Below, piece after piece: positions 1 through 8,755 of a stretch of 64,000 bases of DNA. Below the pieces are notes generated by a model that had not been told where the DNA came from, did not search any database, and saw only the letters and a list, made by a program, of their open reading frames with translations. The stretch is taken from the NCBI GenBank assembly GCA_025655595.1, contig JAHXIO010000005.1, positions 744,001-808,000 of the forward strand, read 5' to 3'. The position numbers and the translations under genes are program-made. Each line of letters starts with the position of its first letter. The stretch's first letter is position 1. This DNA is from Candidatus Thiodiazotropha sp. (ex Monitilora ramsayi) (GTDB taxonomy: Bacteria; Pseudomonadota; Gammaproteobacteria; Chromatiales; Chromatiaceae).

Positions 1-267
1 CGGTTCGTGATTTTCGAATGCCTGGTGGGTGCAGGCTTTATGGCAATCGCCGCAGAAAGTGCAGGCACCCAGAGAAAAATCGACAACAGGAAAACCGCCG
101 GAACCTCTTTTCAGAATCCGTTCGGGACAGGCCTTGATGCAATCATCGCAGCGTTCGCAGTTTTCAGTGAATTCAGCTTCTGTTTTCGCCCAGGGTGGGC
201 GTATACCCTGGCGGCTGCCTCGCAGGTCACCACGGAGAAACTGGACTCTGTCTATGGGTCTCTTCAA
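1..267 (-). CDS. napF: Ferredoxin-type protein NapF, 5' part (runs off the left edge)
   Basis: Partial gene, first 89 codons visible. NapF is a cytoplasmic iron-sulfur protein linked to maturation of periplasmic nitrate reductase NapA. The frame shows a Cys cluster CERCDDCIKACP (CxxCxxxCxxxCP type) and a second one CTFCGDCHKACT, the spacing of 4Fe-4S ferredoxin domains, after a basic N-terminus with RPPWAK, typical of NapF. No ATG exists in frame; TTG at 267 is preceded by GAGGTGA five bases upstream and is chosen as start. The reading frame upstream closes at a TGA. It lies downstream of narX-narL on the same strand and behind an FNR box and NarL sites, so it is probably the first gene of a nap operon to the left. 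Confidence 0.85.
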   Translation of the reverse strand, partial: MKRPIDRVQFLRGDLRGSRQGIRPPWAKTEAEFTENCERCDDCIKACPERILKRGSGGFPVVDFSLGACTFCGDCHKACTHQAFENHEP

Positions 268-317
268 CTGTTCACCTCGATCGGTGTGCAGTGTTTCACC
301 AGACGGGCTCGTTCGCT

Positions 318-331
318 TTGATGCCGATCAA
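318..331 (-). promoter_or_regulatory. FNR/Anr box upstream of napF
   Basis: TTGATGCCGATCAA is a perfect match to the FNR consensus TTGAT-N4-ATCAA. It is centred about 57 bases upstream of the napF TTG start. If it sits at -41.5 (class II), transcription would start near 283 with a leader of about 16 nt. This predicts anaerobic activation of napF. Confidence 0.8.
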
Positions 332-377
332 GTTCGGGCCCGAAAAAATGAAGAATTTCTTAAGAAAATCATAAAGT

Positions 378-438
378 TACCAAGTTATTGGTAGTGTATT
401 ATACCCTATAATGGGTAGGTGTTATGCCCTCCAGGGTA
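378..438 (-). promoter_or_regulatory. Tandem NarL/NarP 7-2-7 binding sites
   Basis: Two inverted heptamer pairs with 2-bp spacers stand in tandem: TACCAAG-TT-ATTGGTA (378-393) and TACCCTA-TA-ATGGGTA (402-417), centres 24 bp apart. A weaker third, TATGCCC-TC-CAGGGTA, covers 423-438. The heptamers fit the TACYNMT consensus, and the 7-2-7 arrangement is the one bound by NarL and NarP. They lie between narL and napF and upstream of the FNR box, so nitrate control of the nap operon by the adjacent NarX-NarL pair is the likely function. Confidence 0.75.
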
Positions 439-477
439 GAGCGCTGCTATAAGTTGAGATGTTTTCGAAAATTTTAA

Positions 478-1125
478 TCAAAGTCGCCTCAAGGCCCATA
501 CCGCGGCCTCAGTACGGGAGTGAAGGTTGAGCTTCTTCAGCAGATGTTTGACATGGACCTTGACCGTGCCTTCCGAAATGCTAAGCGTCTTTGCGATCAG
601 CTTGTTACTCATGCCGTTTGAGATATGTTCCAGTATCTCCTGTTCGCGTGAGGTTAGGGGAGTCGGTGATTTGTCTTCGACCAGCTTGTCTTCGTCGCGC
701 AGGGCCTTCGCCAGGAGCTGGGTCAGGTGGTCGCTGATGACTACCGTACCCTCCATCGCTTTGCGGATCGAGCCCAGGATATCCTCGGGTTCCATGTCTT
801 TCAGGAGATACCCATCAGCGCCTATCCTAAGGGCCGTCAACACATCCTCTTCGTTATCGGATACGGTGAGCATCAATATCAGTGAATCGATATCCTCCTG
901 CTTCATCGCTTTGAGGGTGTCGATACCGCTCATTCCCTTCATATTGATATCCAGGAGAATGAGATCGGGTTGCAGCGATTTCGCCAATTCGAGACCGTCC
1001 TGCCCATTGGCTGCTTCACCAACCATCTCCAGAGTGTCGTCCATGTCAATAAGATCTGCGACGCCCTTGCGGAACAGCGGATGGTCATCGATGGCGAGAA
1101 TGGTGTGTCTACTGGTCTCATGCAT
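478..1125 (-). CDS. narL: Nitrate/nitrite response regulator NarL
   Basis: 215-residue NarL/FixJ-type regulator. The receiver domain (about 8-125) has the acidic pair D13-D14, phosphoacceptor D59 in LILLDI, T87 and K109, matching the residue numbering of E. coli NarL. The LuxR-type helix-turn-helix covers about 152-215 (LTSREQEILEHISNGMSNK, then SEGTVKVHVKHLLKKL). The start overlaps the narX stop by 8 bases, so the two are translationally coupled. Partner is the sensor NarX encoded just upstream; likely targets are the 7-2-7 sites at 378-417 before napF. NarP-like activity cannot be separated from NarL by sequence alone. Confidence 0.9.
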   Translation of the reverse strand: MHETSRHTILAIDDHPLFRKGVADLIDMDDTLEMVGEAANGQDGLELAKSLQPDLILLDINMKGMSGIDTLKAMKQEDIDSLILMLTVSDNEEDVLTALRIGADGYLLKDMEPEDILGSIRKAMEGTVVISDHLTQLLAKALRDEDKLVEDKSPTPLTSREQEILEHISNGMSNKLIAKTLSISEGTVKVHVKHLLKKLNLHSRTEAAVWALRRL

Positions 1126-3052
1126 GGTTCAGTTTCTCGATCAGGGATTGCTTCGGTTTCTTTATAGCTGAATCGTTAATATCGAATGTCAATTTTATCC
1201 GGGTGCCTCCCATGCCCGACTCCACCACCTGCAGGTCGCCCCCCAGCCAGTCCGCACGCTCCTTCATAATGGGGAGTCCGTAGTGCTGCATCATATCACT
1301 TTGATCACCGATGCCTACGCCGTCGTCTTCAACGGTGACGGTGACGATACCATCCTGGTTGCATTTCAGGACCACGGCGGCGCGTGTGGCGTCTGCGTGG
1401 CGGATGATGTTGGAGAGGGCCTCCCTGACAATCTGGATGACATGGATCTCTGCATTGGGTGTGAACTGGCAGTTGCCGATCTGATTGACATACTCGATGG
1501 AAATACCGGAGCGCTCGGAAAACTCATTCACTGTGGTTTTAATCGCTTCGCCCAACTCGGTTTCGCTGATGCGCAGGCGGAAGGTGGTCAGCAGCTCCCT
1601 CAGTTGTCGATAAGCCCCGTTGAGTGCGGATCTCAATACGCCAGTCAAATGGAGCAGATGCGGGGTCTCCGCATCATCACTGACCGCCTTCTCCAACAAG
1701 CTGACCTGAATCTTCAGGTAAGAGAGTGATTGAGCAATGGAGTCATGCAGCTCTCGGGCGATGACGCTACGCTCCTCAAGCAGAGATAACCTGCGGCTTT
1801 CCGATACCTGCTGGGCCACATTGATAGCCAATGCGATATGGCTGGCAACAGTCTCAAGCAGACGCTCCTGCCAGGGTTCAAGTTGCATGTCGGTAGAGAA
1901 TTCCACCAGCAGTACCCCATACTGCTGATTCTTGTCCCGGATCGGCGTCGAGAAGATGTTCACCGGTTTTCCGCTCACCCGACTCTCGATCTGAAAGGTG
2001 TGTGTACTGCCCTCTCCGAGGCAGATGGCGCACTGGTTGTCCTGAGACTGTTTGATGACAAGGTCTTTGGAGCTGGTGGAGGCATATCGATAGGCCTGGT
2101 CGTCGCCGGGATGTCCCAGACAGATGGTGCCGCTGTTCACGCCCATGAGGTCTTCGATATCGTGAATCACCGCCTCCAGAACATCGGCACTGAGGGTCGA
2201 GTCGCTCAAGCGCTTGGTGGCGGAATAGAGCAATTCCAGCGTTCTGTTACTTCTTTCCAGATCCTGTGTCTTCTCCCGGACCCTGGCTTCAAGGTCAGCG
2301 TAGATGACCGACAGATCCTCCGCCATAACATTGAAGGCCTGCCCCAGTTGACCCAGTTCGTCTTCGCTGAGGAAATGGCTTCTGACAGAGAAGTTGCCGT
2401 GACGTGCCGCATTGGCGCAGGCCAGCAGGTCGCTGAGCGGCGCCAGTACATAACGCTTGGTCAGGTAGAGACTGATAAGTGCCACGAGGAAGGTCAGGGA
2501 GAGTAAGACTATCTGGATGAGTCTCAGCTGCTCGTTCTTTCTTTCGGCATCGGTTTCCAGGGCCTCGACAAAACGGTGAATATCTTCAACAAAATCATCT
2601 ACCACCGATAAATGCTGTTTCTGGTAGCTGGTGATCCGCTGCGGTTCCTGGATGTTATGGGATGCCGCCCGCTGATAGGTCAAATAGTTTTTAAGGTTGG
2701 GTAAAATTATGTCGTTCCATTGCGACTTGACCTTATGGTAGGTCTCCGTCACATCCTGACTGGGTCCTTTTGATAGTACATTGTGGATACGCGGGCTGAA
2801 GAGTCTCTGGTTGTATTCCTCGACCAGACTGTCGGTGCGGTTGGCGGAAAATTCATTCTCATAGGCGGTGCCGTGCACCAGGCTGGTGGTAATGCGATAG
2901 GACTGCATGCGCAGTGTACCCGCCTGATTGATCGCTGCGGCATAGCCTTCCGCCGTTTCAGCAATGATGACTGAACTCAACATGCCGGAGACCGCAAGAA
3001 TGAAAAGAATGGTGATTACAGTGCCAAATCTGAGTAGCAGTGAACGTTTCAA
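1118..3052 (-). CDS. narX: Nitrate/nitrite sensor histidine kinase NarX
   Basis: 644 residues, inner-membrane sensor. TM1 is about 11-31, followed at about 41-56 by the P-box (INQAGTLRMQSYRI), the nitrate-binding signature of NarX/NarQ. A periplasmic four-helix region leads to TM2 near 173-195, then HAMP (about 196-250), a GAF-like central module with the Cys pair of NQCAICLGEG, and a HisKA_3 dimerisation domain with the phosphoacceptor in RELHDSIAQSLS, then HATPase_c with DDGVGIG. Length is slightly above E. coli NarX (598). Forms an operon with narL, overlapping by 8 bases. NarQ would be the alternative name; the linked narL and Cys-containing central module favour NarX. Confidence 0.9.
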   Translation of the reverse strand: MKRSLLLRFGTVITILFILAVSGMLSSVIIAETAEGYAAAINQAGTLRMQSYRITTSLVHGTAYENEFSANRTDSLVEEYNQRLFSPRIHNVLSKGPSQDVTETYHKVKSQWNDIILPNLKNYLTYQRAASHNIQEPQRITSYQKQHLSVVDDFVEDIHRFVEALETDAERKNEQLRLIQIVLLSLTFLVALISLYLTKRYVLAPLSDLLACANAARHGNFSVRSHFLSEDELGQLGQAFNVMAEDLSVIYADLEARVREKTQDLERSNRTLELLYSATKRLSDSTLSADVLEAVIHDIEDLMGVNSGTICLGHPGDDQAYRYASTSSKDLVIKQSQDNQCAICLGEGSTHTFQIESRVSGKPVNIFSTPIRDKNQQYGVLLVEFSTDMQLEPWQERLLETVASHIALAINVAQQVSESRRLSLLEERSVIARELHDSIAQSLSYLKIQVSLLEKAVSDDAETPHLLHLTGVLRSALNGAYRQLRELLTTFRLRISETELGEAIKTTVNEFSERSGISIEYVNQIGNCQFTPNAEIHVIQIVREALSNIIRHADATRAAVVLKCNQDGIVTVTVEDDGVGIGDQSDMMQHYGLPIMKERADWLGGDLQVVESGMGGTRIKLTFDINDSAIKKPKQSLIEKLNHA

Positions 3053-3354
3053 ATTACGCTCCAGTGTTCTCTGGCCGGGGTGTGGTCAGTGAACGGTCAG
3101 AGAGATAGATCATCGGCCATTATAGGTCAGAGTCTGTGCTCCAGTCTTGTGTATGAGACTGAAAGTCGTGGAGATTATTGATCGTAATCAACGTTGGAAA
3201 TTGACTACACCCAGCAGTATACGCCAGTCCGGGTGGAAGCGAGGGGTCCAGTATCGCTTAGGGCAATTGGTTAGAACATCTGCTAGCCTGTGACGAGGGA
3301 CGCTCAAGGCCCCAACCCATTCGGCGACAGCAGTATCAGGCCAGGAGGCACAGT
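3053..3354. other. Intergenic region between narX and the NYN gene
   Basis: About 300 bases between divergent genes, so it must hold both promoters. A good Shine-Dalgarno (AGGAGG) precedes the NYN gene start. No clear operator, repeat or small gene was found. Confidence 0.4.
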
Positions 3355-4173
3355 ATGGCGCAATCTTCAGATACCAAGATCATGGCTCTCTTCTGTGACT
3401 TCGAGAATGTGGCACTCGGTGTGAGAGATGCGGACTATGCACAGTTCGATGTTTTAAAAGTCCTCGAGAGGCTTCTGCTCAAGGGGAATATCGTGGTCAA
3501 AAAGGCCTATGCCGACTGGTCCCGATACAAGGAGTTCAGGCCGGCGATGCATGAGGCGTCATTCGAGCTCATCGAGATTCCGCATGTCAGGCAGTCGGGT
3601 AAAAACTCCGCGGATATCCGCCTCGTGGTTGATGCGCTCGATCTTTGCTACACAAAGGAGCATGTGGACACCTTTGTCGTGATCAGCGGTGATTCCGATT
3701 TCTCCCCGCTCGTGAGCAAGCTGCGTGAAAACAATAAGACAGTGATCGGGCTAGGGGTTAAGAATTCGACATCCGATCTCCTGATCGCCAACTGTGATGA
3801 GTTCATCTACTACGACGACCTGGTTCAGAGGCAAAAACCTCAAAAAAAGCGTTCGACGAAAATCAATAAAAAATCTGCCAAGACAACAACGAAAAAGGGG
3901 GCGGAGAAATCTGTCGAATCAAAAAAACAGGATGCCTGGAACCTGATTGTCGCCACATACGAGGCCTTGGTGGAGGAGCGGGGCGAAGGAGAAAAGATCT
4001 GGGGATCCATGATCAAGCAGACCCTGAAACGCCGCAAGCCGGGTTTCAGTGAGTCTTATTACGGATTTCGCTCCTTCGGTGACCTGCTGGAAGAGGCAGA
4101 GAGTCACGGCATTCTGGAACTGGAACGGGATGAGCGTTCAGGTGGCTATATCATCAGGCGCTGTCTGGAGTAG
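3355..4173 (+). CDS. NYN-domain / OST-HTH (LOTUS) protein, LabA-like
   Basis: 272 residues. The N-terminal NYN (PIN-like) domain, about 9-150, has the acidic residues of this nuclease fold: CDFENV at the start, KNSADIRLVVDAL in the middle and VVISGDSDFSPLV at the end. A Lys/Thr-rich linker (about 160-190) leads to a C-terminal OST-HTH/LOTUS domain (about 193-270) ending in ERDERSGGYIIR. Proteins of this type are predicted RNA-binding or RNA-cleaving; the substrate is unknown. AGGAGG lies about 7 bases before the ATG. It stands alone and is followed by a strong intrinsic terminator. Confidence 0.85.
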   Translation: MAQSSDTKIMALFCDFENVALGVRDADYAQFDVLKVLERLLLKGNIVVKKAYADWSRYKEFRPAMHEASFELIEIPHVRQSGKNSADIRLVVDALDLCYTKEHVDTFVVISGDSDFSPLVSKLRENNKTVIGLGVKNSTSDLLIANCDEFIYYDDLVQRQKPQKKRSTKINKKSAKTTTKKGAEKSVESKKQDAWNLIVATYEALVEERGEGEKIWGSMIKQTLKRRKPGFSESYYGFRSFGDLLEEAESHGILELERDERSGGYIIRRCLE

Positions 4174-4247
4174 CGCGTCACCGCTGATCAAGAGGTATTG
4201 ATTCAGGATTAATCCAGGCATTACGTTCAGCGCAGTGCCAAACATGG

Positions 4248-4276
4248 AAAAGCCACCCGTCTCCGGGTGGCTTTTT
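4248..4276 (+). terminator. Intrinsic terminator after the NYN gene
   Basis: Stem AGCCACCCG/CGGGTGGCT with a four-base TCTC loop, followed by TTTTT and preceded by AAAA, so it may work in both directions. Confidence 0.85.
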
Positions 4277-4280
4277 GTGC

Positions 4281-4338
4281 TAGGGCCTGTTAACACTAAT
4301 CCCAGCAGGGCCGACTGGATTAGTGTTAACAGGCCCTA
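4281..4338. repeat. Perfect 22-bp-arm palindrome, copy 1
   Basis: Arms at 4281-4302 (TAGGGCCTGTTAACACTAAT plus CC) and 4317-4338 are exact reverse complements, with a 14-base loop containing CAGCAGGGC. A near-identical element lies at 35705-35760 and a half-element at 32453-32465. All three sit at the 3' end of a minus-strand gene. There is no T-tract, so it looks like a dispersed REP/MITE-type element rather than a simple terminator. Confidence 0.8.
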
Positions 4339-4361
4339 AGCGAATGCGCATCGGTATTTGC

Positions 4362-5648
4362 CTAGAGGTCTTTGCAGTTGGCGTAGTAAGTGACAGTCGC
4401 CGGCCAATCGGAGAAGATTCCTTTGATGCCCACATCCTGGGCCAGTACATCCAACAGGACCATCATGTCGCCATCGTTGTCGATGACATCAGTGGTTGTC
4501 TGGTAGTACCAGCCGCCACCGCCAGCCAGGAGACCTGAACGCTCCAGGGTCCAGGTGATCAGGTTGAACCCGTTGGCCTTGGCGGCAATGGCATATTCGG
4601 AAGGCACGATCTCGCCGTTCACCACGGTCACCAGCGCCCACATGGCAGGAGCCAGGTAGTTGACACCTTTGTCAGCCAGCTCCGACATCATATCGATAGT
4701 GGCTTCCAGGTTGTCGTAGTTACCATCGATATAGACTGCCTGTTTACCGAAGCGGGGTTCCTGTTCGATCCAGTAGAGAACATCGTTCAGGTTGAAGGAT
4801 TGGGCAAAGACATGCTTGGGTTTAACGCCAGCCGCTTTGTACTCGTCGATCATCTGCTGGGCGTAGTCCTGTTGCGTGTAGTCGCCTTGAAACGGCATCG
4901 CTACACTGGGGGATTTCAGCTCAGGTGTCATCTTTGCGTCGAGTTGCTTGAACAGTTCGATACTCTCGGCGTGGGTCATTAATGTGCCAGTGCCGGTATA
5001 GAGATCGGTACGCCAGCTCGGGGTGGCGTCCAAATACTCCTCGACAGAGGTTGCGTTGGCATTGGCTGCATCCATCTTGCCTTTCAGGGTTTTGAACTCC
5101 TCCAGTGTGATGTCGCTGGTACAGCATTTAGCGGATGCCTTCACCCAATTGCCGTCTGCGTCATAGTGCGCGGGGACAAACGGCTGGGAACATTTCTCGG
5201 CCAGAGGGGTTGCCAGGATATTGGTGGTGGTATGCAGATCGCACTGTGAATGGCGGCAGACCAACTCCCGGTCTTTGGTGAAGGTGACATCGCACTCCAG
5301 TATGCCTGCGCCCATTCGGGCAGCAGCAACATAGGACTCCTTGGTGTGCTCAGGGAACTGCATGGCCGCGCCGCGGTGACCGATAGAGAAGTCGCTCTTT
5401 TCGAAATCCTCTTTATCGCAGGCGAGGAGCTCTCGCTTCAGCTCGCTGTCGTCCATGTCGTTGATCAGGTAGGAGGGACGGGGGCCGAGTTGCACACCGT
5501 TATCTTCGCTCTCTTCCCAGTGGCGGTGCCGGTCTCTTTTGTTGTGCTCATGGTCATTGTCTTGATGATTGCCGGCGATGCAACCGGCAGTGAGCAGGAT
5601 AGCGGTGACGAAGGTGATGGATTGAATAGACATTCTTCTCGATAGCAT
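4362..5648 (-). CDS. Glycerophosphodiester phosphodiesterase family lipoprotein
   Basis: 428 residues from the chosen ATG at 5648, which has GAGGGAA upstream; the frame stays open to 5711 but without a better ribosome site. The signal sequence ends in the lipobox LTAGC. A His/Asp-rich linker is followed by the GDPD barrel with IGHRGA, then E-x-D in LECDVTF and a later CRHSQCDL, the usual HR/ExD/H catalytic set. It probably hydrolyses glycerophosphodiesters to glycerol-3-phosphate and an alcohol in the periplasm. Stands alone between two repeat elements. The Asp/His-rich N-terminal linker is unusual. Confidence 0.85.
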   Translation of the reverse strand: MLSRRMSIQSITFVTAILLTAGCIAGNHQDNDHEHNKRDRHRHWEESEDNGVQLGPRPSYLINDMDDSELKRELLACDKEDFEKSDFSIGHRGAAMQFPEHTKESYVAAARMGAGILECDVTFTKDRELVCRHSQCDLHTTTNILATPLAEKCSQPFVPAHYDADGNWVKASAKCCTSDITLEEFKTLKGKMDAANANATSVEEYLDATPSWRTDLYTGTGTLMTHAESIELFKQLDAKMTPELKSPSVAMPFQGDYTQQDYAQQMIDEYKAAGVKPKHVFAQSFNLNDVLYWIEQEPRFGKQAVYIDGNYDNLEATIDMMSELADKGVNYLAPAMWALVTVVNGEIVPSEYAIAAKANGFNLITWTLERSGLLAGGGGWYYQTTTDVIDNDGDMMVLLDVLAQDVGIKGIFSDWPATVTYYANCKDL

Positions 5649-5855
5649 AGGTCTTCCCTCGGTGGTGCGCATTGGTTGTCGCTGAACTGGTTGGGTCGAG
5701 TGCGCAACCATAAAGGGAATTTATTTCCAGATGATGCCTGTCGAGTGACATTTGGAAGAAGTGATCATGGCAGTTTGGCGTCAGGTTTGTAGAGATCTTC
5801 CTCCACACTTTAGTGTGTTCTTGCGACGAGATTCCAGGGGTGCAAAGTGGGGATC

Positions 5856-5912
5856 GGTGCGGCAGGGTCGCACCCTACCTCGTGGACATTGTAGGGTGCG
5901 GCTTGCCGCACC
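5856..5912. repeat. GC-rich inverted repeat (GTAGGGTGCGGC family), locus 1
   Basis: Unit GGTGCGGCAGGGTCGCACCC (5856-5875, on to TAC at 5878) faces GTAGGGTGCGGCTTGCCGCA (5891-5910, on to CC at 5912). Each unit can fold by itself, and the two pair with each other. Related units occur at 13685-13815 and 32315-32375. Confidence 0.75.
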
Positions 5913-5968
5913 TTTCCAGAATCCAGTCAGGCTTAATTGGACTCACGAGGCAAATCGGATTCGGACAT

Positions 5969-6002
5969 AAAAAACCCCACAAGCCCAAAAGGGCTCGCGG
6001 GA
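5969..6002 (-). terminator. Intrinsic terminator of sodB
   Basis: Read on the minus strand: CCCGCGAGCCC, loop TTTT, GGGCTTGTGGGG, then a run of six T. It lies about 70 bases past the sodB stop. Confidence 0.85.
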
Positions 6003-6071
6003 TTTCAATGACTGCGTCCATTCCATCCTCTATTGAGGAGATATCTGAAATGAATCAGCGTACCGGGAAGT

Positions 6072-6653
6072 TTAGCTCATGTTGCCGGCGACAAAGTCCC
6101 AATTGACCACTTTCCAGAAGGCATCCAGATAAGCGGGACGTGCGTTGCGATAGTCGATGTAGTAGGCGTGCTCCCACACATCGGCGGTCAACAGCGCCTT
6201 CTTGCCCGAGGTCATCGGGGTGCCGGCGTTGGAGGTGTTGAAGATCTCTAGGCTGCCGTCTTCGTTTTGTACCAGCCAGGTCCAGCCGGAGCCGAAGTTG
6301 GTGGCGCCGGAGGTGGCGAACTGCTTCTTGAATTCATCGAAGGAACCGAAAGTGCTGTTGATGGCGTCGGCAAGCGCACCGGTAGGCGCGTTGTTATCGC
6401 TCGGGCTGCGCATGCAGTTCCAGTAGAAGGTGTGGTTCCAGACCTGGGCCGCATTGTTGAAGATACCCCCGGAGGATTTCATGATGATCTCTTCCAGAGT
6501 GGCGTTCTCGAACTCGGTGCCCGGTACCAGGTTGTTCAGGTTGGTCACATAGGTGTTGTGGTGTTTGCCGTGGTGGAACTCCAGGGTCTCTTTCGAGATG
6601 ACCGGCTCCAGTGCATCGATGGCATAGGGCAGGGCGGGAAGTTCATGTGCCAT
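6072..6653 (-). CDS. sodB: Superoxide dismutase [Fe]
   Basis: 193 residues, full length for SodB. Cytoplasmic enzyme that converts superoxide to oxygen and hydrogen peroxide. Metal ligands are H27, H74 (VWNHTFYW), D158 and H162 ([13 protein letters not shown]). Gln70 in NNAAQVWNH is the active-site Gln of iron-type enzymes, so Fe rather than Mn is the likely cofactor. Ribosome site AAAGGAG precedes the ATG. Monocistronic, with its own terminator, divergent from hyuB. Confidence 0.97.
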   Translation of the reverse strand: MAHELPALPYAIDALEPVISKETLEFHHGKHHNTYVTNLNNLVPGTEFENATLEEIIMKSSGGIFNNAAQVWNHTFYWNCMRSPSDNNAPTGALADAINSTFGSFDEFKKQFATSGATNFGSGWTWLVQNEDGSLEIFNTSNAGTPMTSGKKALLTADVWEHAYYIDYRNARPAYLDAFWKVVNWDFVAGNMS

Positions 6654-6794
6654 GGTGAAATACTCCTTTCGTTAAAATGGGAAATTATTCTTGGGATCCG
6701 TAATTCAGTAGTGATCTGAAATAAACCTAGTAGAATGGTCGGCTATTCTAGCGGTGCCGCTACGGGGATGCAACAGGGTACATTGTGGGGGAGA

Positions 6795-8372
6795 ATGATA
6801 ACCCTTTCCCGATTACGCCAGGATGAAAATTTGGACCCGATTGAGCTGAATATATTCTCTTCACGATTGGAGGCAGTCTGCGACGAGATGGGAGCAGTGC
6901 TGCGTAACGCGGCGTTCTCGCCGAATATTCGGGATCGCCTCGATTTTTCCTGTGCCGTCTTCGATGCGGATGGGCTGCTCTGTGCCCAGGCTGCTCATAT
7001 TCCAGTGCATCTGGGCAGTATGGCCTATGCCATGGCCGATATCGTCTCCCGGATCGAGTGGCACGAAGGGGACATGGTGGTACTTAACGATCCCTTTCTC
7101 GGCGGCACCCATCTGCCGGATGTGACTCTTATTGCACCGCTCTTTTTTAAGCGGCAACTGACCGCTTTTCTGGTCAATCGTGCGCATCATGCCGATATCG
7201 GCGCCGCTTCCCCGGGATCGATGCCGGTCTCCCATTCCCTTGATCAGGAGGGCAGGGTGATTCCGCCGGGCAAGTTGATCCGGCGTGGTGAGCTGGATCG
7301 TGACTTTCTGCAGCAACTCTGCGGTGGGAATCGAAATCCAAGGGAGTCCGAGGGGGATTTCGCTGCCCAGATGAGTGCCAACCGAAGTGGATTGCACCGC
7401 CTTCACGAGTTGATCGAGGCGTGGGGGAAGGCGGGTTTCAGAGAGGGGCTTGAGGCTCTCAACGATTATGGTGAGCGGTTGGCTAGAGAGTCGATGGCGC
7501 GTCTGCCTGAGGGTACCTATCGATTCGAGGACTACATGGATGATGACGGTCAGGGACATTCGAATATCCCTATCCGGGCGGAACTGAACATTAGCGCCAA
7601 GGGTGTGGTGATCGATTTTACCGGGAGTGCGGACCAGGTGGCAGGGAACATTAACTGCCCCCTCTCGGTGGCTGCGGCTGCCGTCTACTATGTTTTCCGC
7701 TGTCTGATGCCGCCCCAGACGCCGGCCTGCGCCGGAAGCTTCCGTCCGATTACTATTACTGCACCGGAGGGCTGCCTGCTGAATGCGAAAAGGCCTGCGG
7801 CGGTAGCGGCAGGTAATGTGGAGACCAGCACCCGGGTGGTTGACGTAGTACTTGGCGCCCTGACTCAAGCATTGCCCGATGAGATGCCGGCAGCCAGTCA
7901 TGGCAGTATGAACAATCTTGCCATGGGCAGTGACAGTGAAGAGCATCGTTGGGATTACTATGAGACCATCGGCGGCGGAATGGGAGCCGGCCGGCACGGT
8001 GGCGGTCTGCATGGTGTACAGACCCATATGACCAATACCCTCAACACGCCCATTGAAGTGATCGAGAGCCGTTTTCCCTTACGGGTCAGACGTTATGCCC
8101 TGCGACAGGGATCGGGGGGGGACGGACAACATCGCGGTGGCGATGGTCTGGTCCGGGAGTTTGAGTTTCTCGCGCCGACCCAGGTGACGCTGTTGACCGA
8201 ACGTCGCACTCATCAACCCTGGGGGGTGCAAGGCGGCGAAGCCGGGCAAGCCGGTGTCAATCGTTACAATGACAAGCTGTTGCCGCCGAAGATCAGTCTG
8301 CAGATAGAAAACGGCGGGACACTCTGTATCGAAACGCCGGGTGGGGGCGGATGGGGATTGGTACACGAGTAA
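6795..8372 (+). CDS. hyuB: Hydantoinase B / 5-oxoprolinase family protein
   Basis: 525 residues from ATG 6795. HyuB is the B subunit of ATP-dependent hydantoinase/oxoprolinase enzymes, which open a cyclic amide with ATP; the exact substrate here is unknown. Family signatures are the N-terminal DPIELNIFSSRLEAVCDEMG, LNDPFLGGTHLPDVTL, the HHADIGAASPGSMP segment and a Gly-rich C-terminus ending TPGGGGWG. The frame is open further up to 6735, but homologues start near the DPIELN motif; a TTG at 6831 is an alternative start. Its usual partner HyuA is not adjacent: a hyuA begins at 62574. A small membrane protein gene follows. Confidence 0.88.
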   Translation: MITLSRLRQDENLDPIELNIFSSRLEAVCDEMGAVLRNAAFSPNIRDRLDFSCAVFDADGLLCAQAAHIPVHLGSMAYAMADIVSRIEWHEGDMVVLNDPFLGGTHLPDVTLIAPLFFKRQLTAFLVNRAHHADIGAASPGSMPVSHSLDQEGRVIPPGKLIRRGELDRDFLQQLCGGNRNPRESEGDFAAQMSANRSGLHRLHELIEAWGKAGFREGLEALNDYGERLARESMARLPEGTYRFEDYMDDDGQGHSNIPIRAELNISAKGVVIDFTGSADQVAGNINCPLSVAAAAVYYVFRCLMPPQTPACAGSFRPITITAPEGCLLNAKRPAAVAAGNVETSTRVVDVVLGALTQALPDEMPAASHGSMNNLAMGSDSEEHRWDYYETIGGGMGAGRHGGGLHGVQTHMTNTLNTPIEVIESRFPLRVRRYALRQGSGGDGQHRGGDGLVREFEFLAPTQVTLLTERRTHQPWGVQGGEAGQAGVNRYNDKLLPPKISLQIENGGTLCIETPGGGGWGLVHE

Positions 8373-8421
8373 TTCTTGTGTGCAGGATCAATCAATATCG
8401 CTGTATTTGACAAGAGAAGCT

Positions 8422-8676
8422 ATGGATAACAAGGCTTTCATGGATAGATTGGCCATCGGATTTCTGAATTTAGTTGTCGGATTGCTCACCGGATCTCTGC
8501 TCTGGCTTGTCTTAAACGGGTTTCCAGTGGCGCTTGAGCCGTGGTTGCCTGCACATTCAATTCTATGGTTTACCGGGGTGATGGTCGTGCTGGGGATACT
8601 CAGGCAAGAGGTGATTTTTTTGGGTATCTACAGCGCATGCTGGCGATTCGTCTATAACTGGTTTCGGTGGTACTGA
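8422..8676 (+). CDS. Small membrane protein, unknown function
   Basis: 84 residues from ATG 8422, which has AGAGAAG upstream; the frame is open earlier but inside the end of hyuB. Two hydrophobic helices are visible (about 11-32 and 46-66) with an aromatic C-terminus (FVYNWFRWY). No family is recognised. It follows hyuB by 49 bases on the same strand and may be cotranscribed. Confidence 0.55.
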   Translation: MDNKAFMDRLAIGFLNLVVGLLTGSLLWLVLNGFPVALEPWLPAHSILWFTGVMVVLGILRQEVIFLGIYSACWRFVYNWFRWY

Positions 8677-8755
8677 GCAACGGACGAGGCAGGTTTTTTC
8701 GTGCCTTGAGTGCTATGTACTGTAAGGCCTGATGGGATCCGTCACGAACTGATCG

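Noticed and set aside
6861-8027. 388-codon open frame antisense to hyuB
   Set aside because: Shadow frame without recognisable motifs; hyuB matches its family over the full length.
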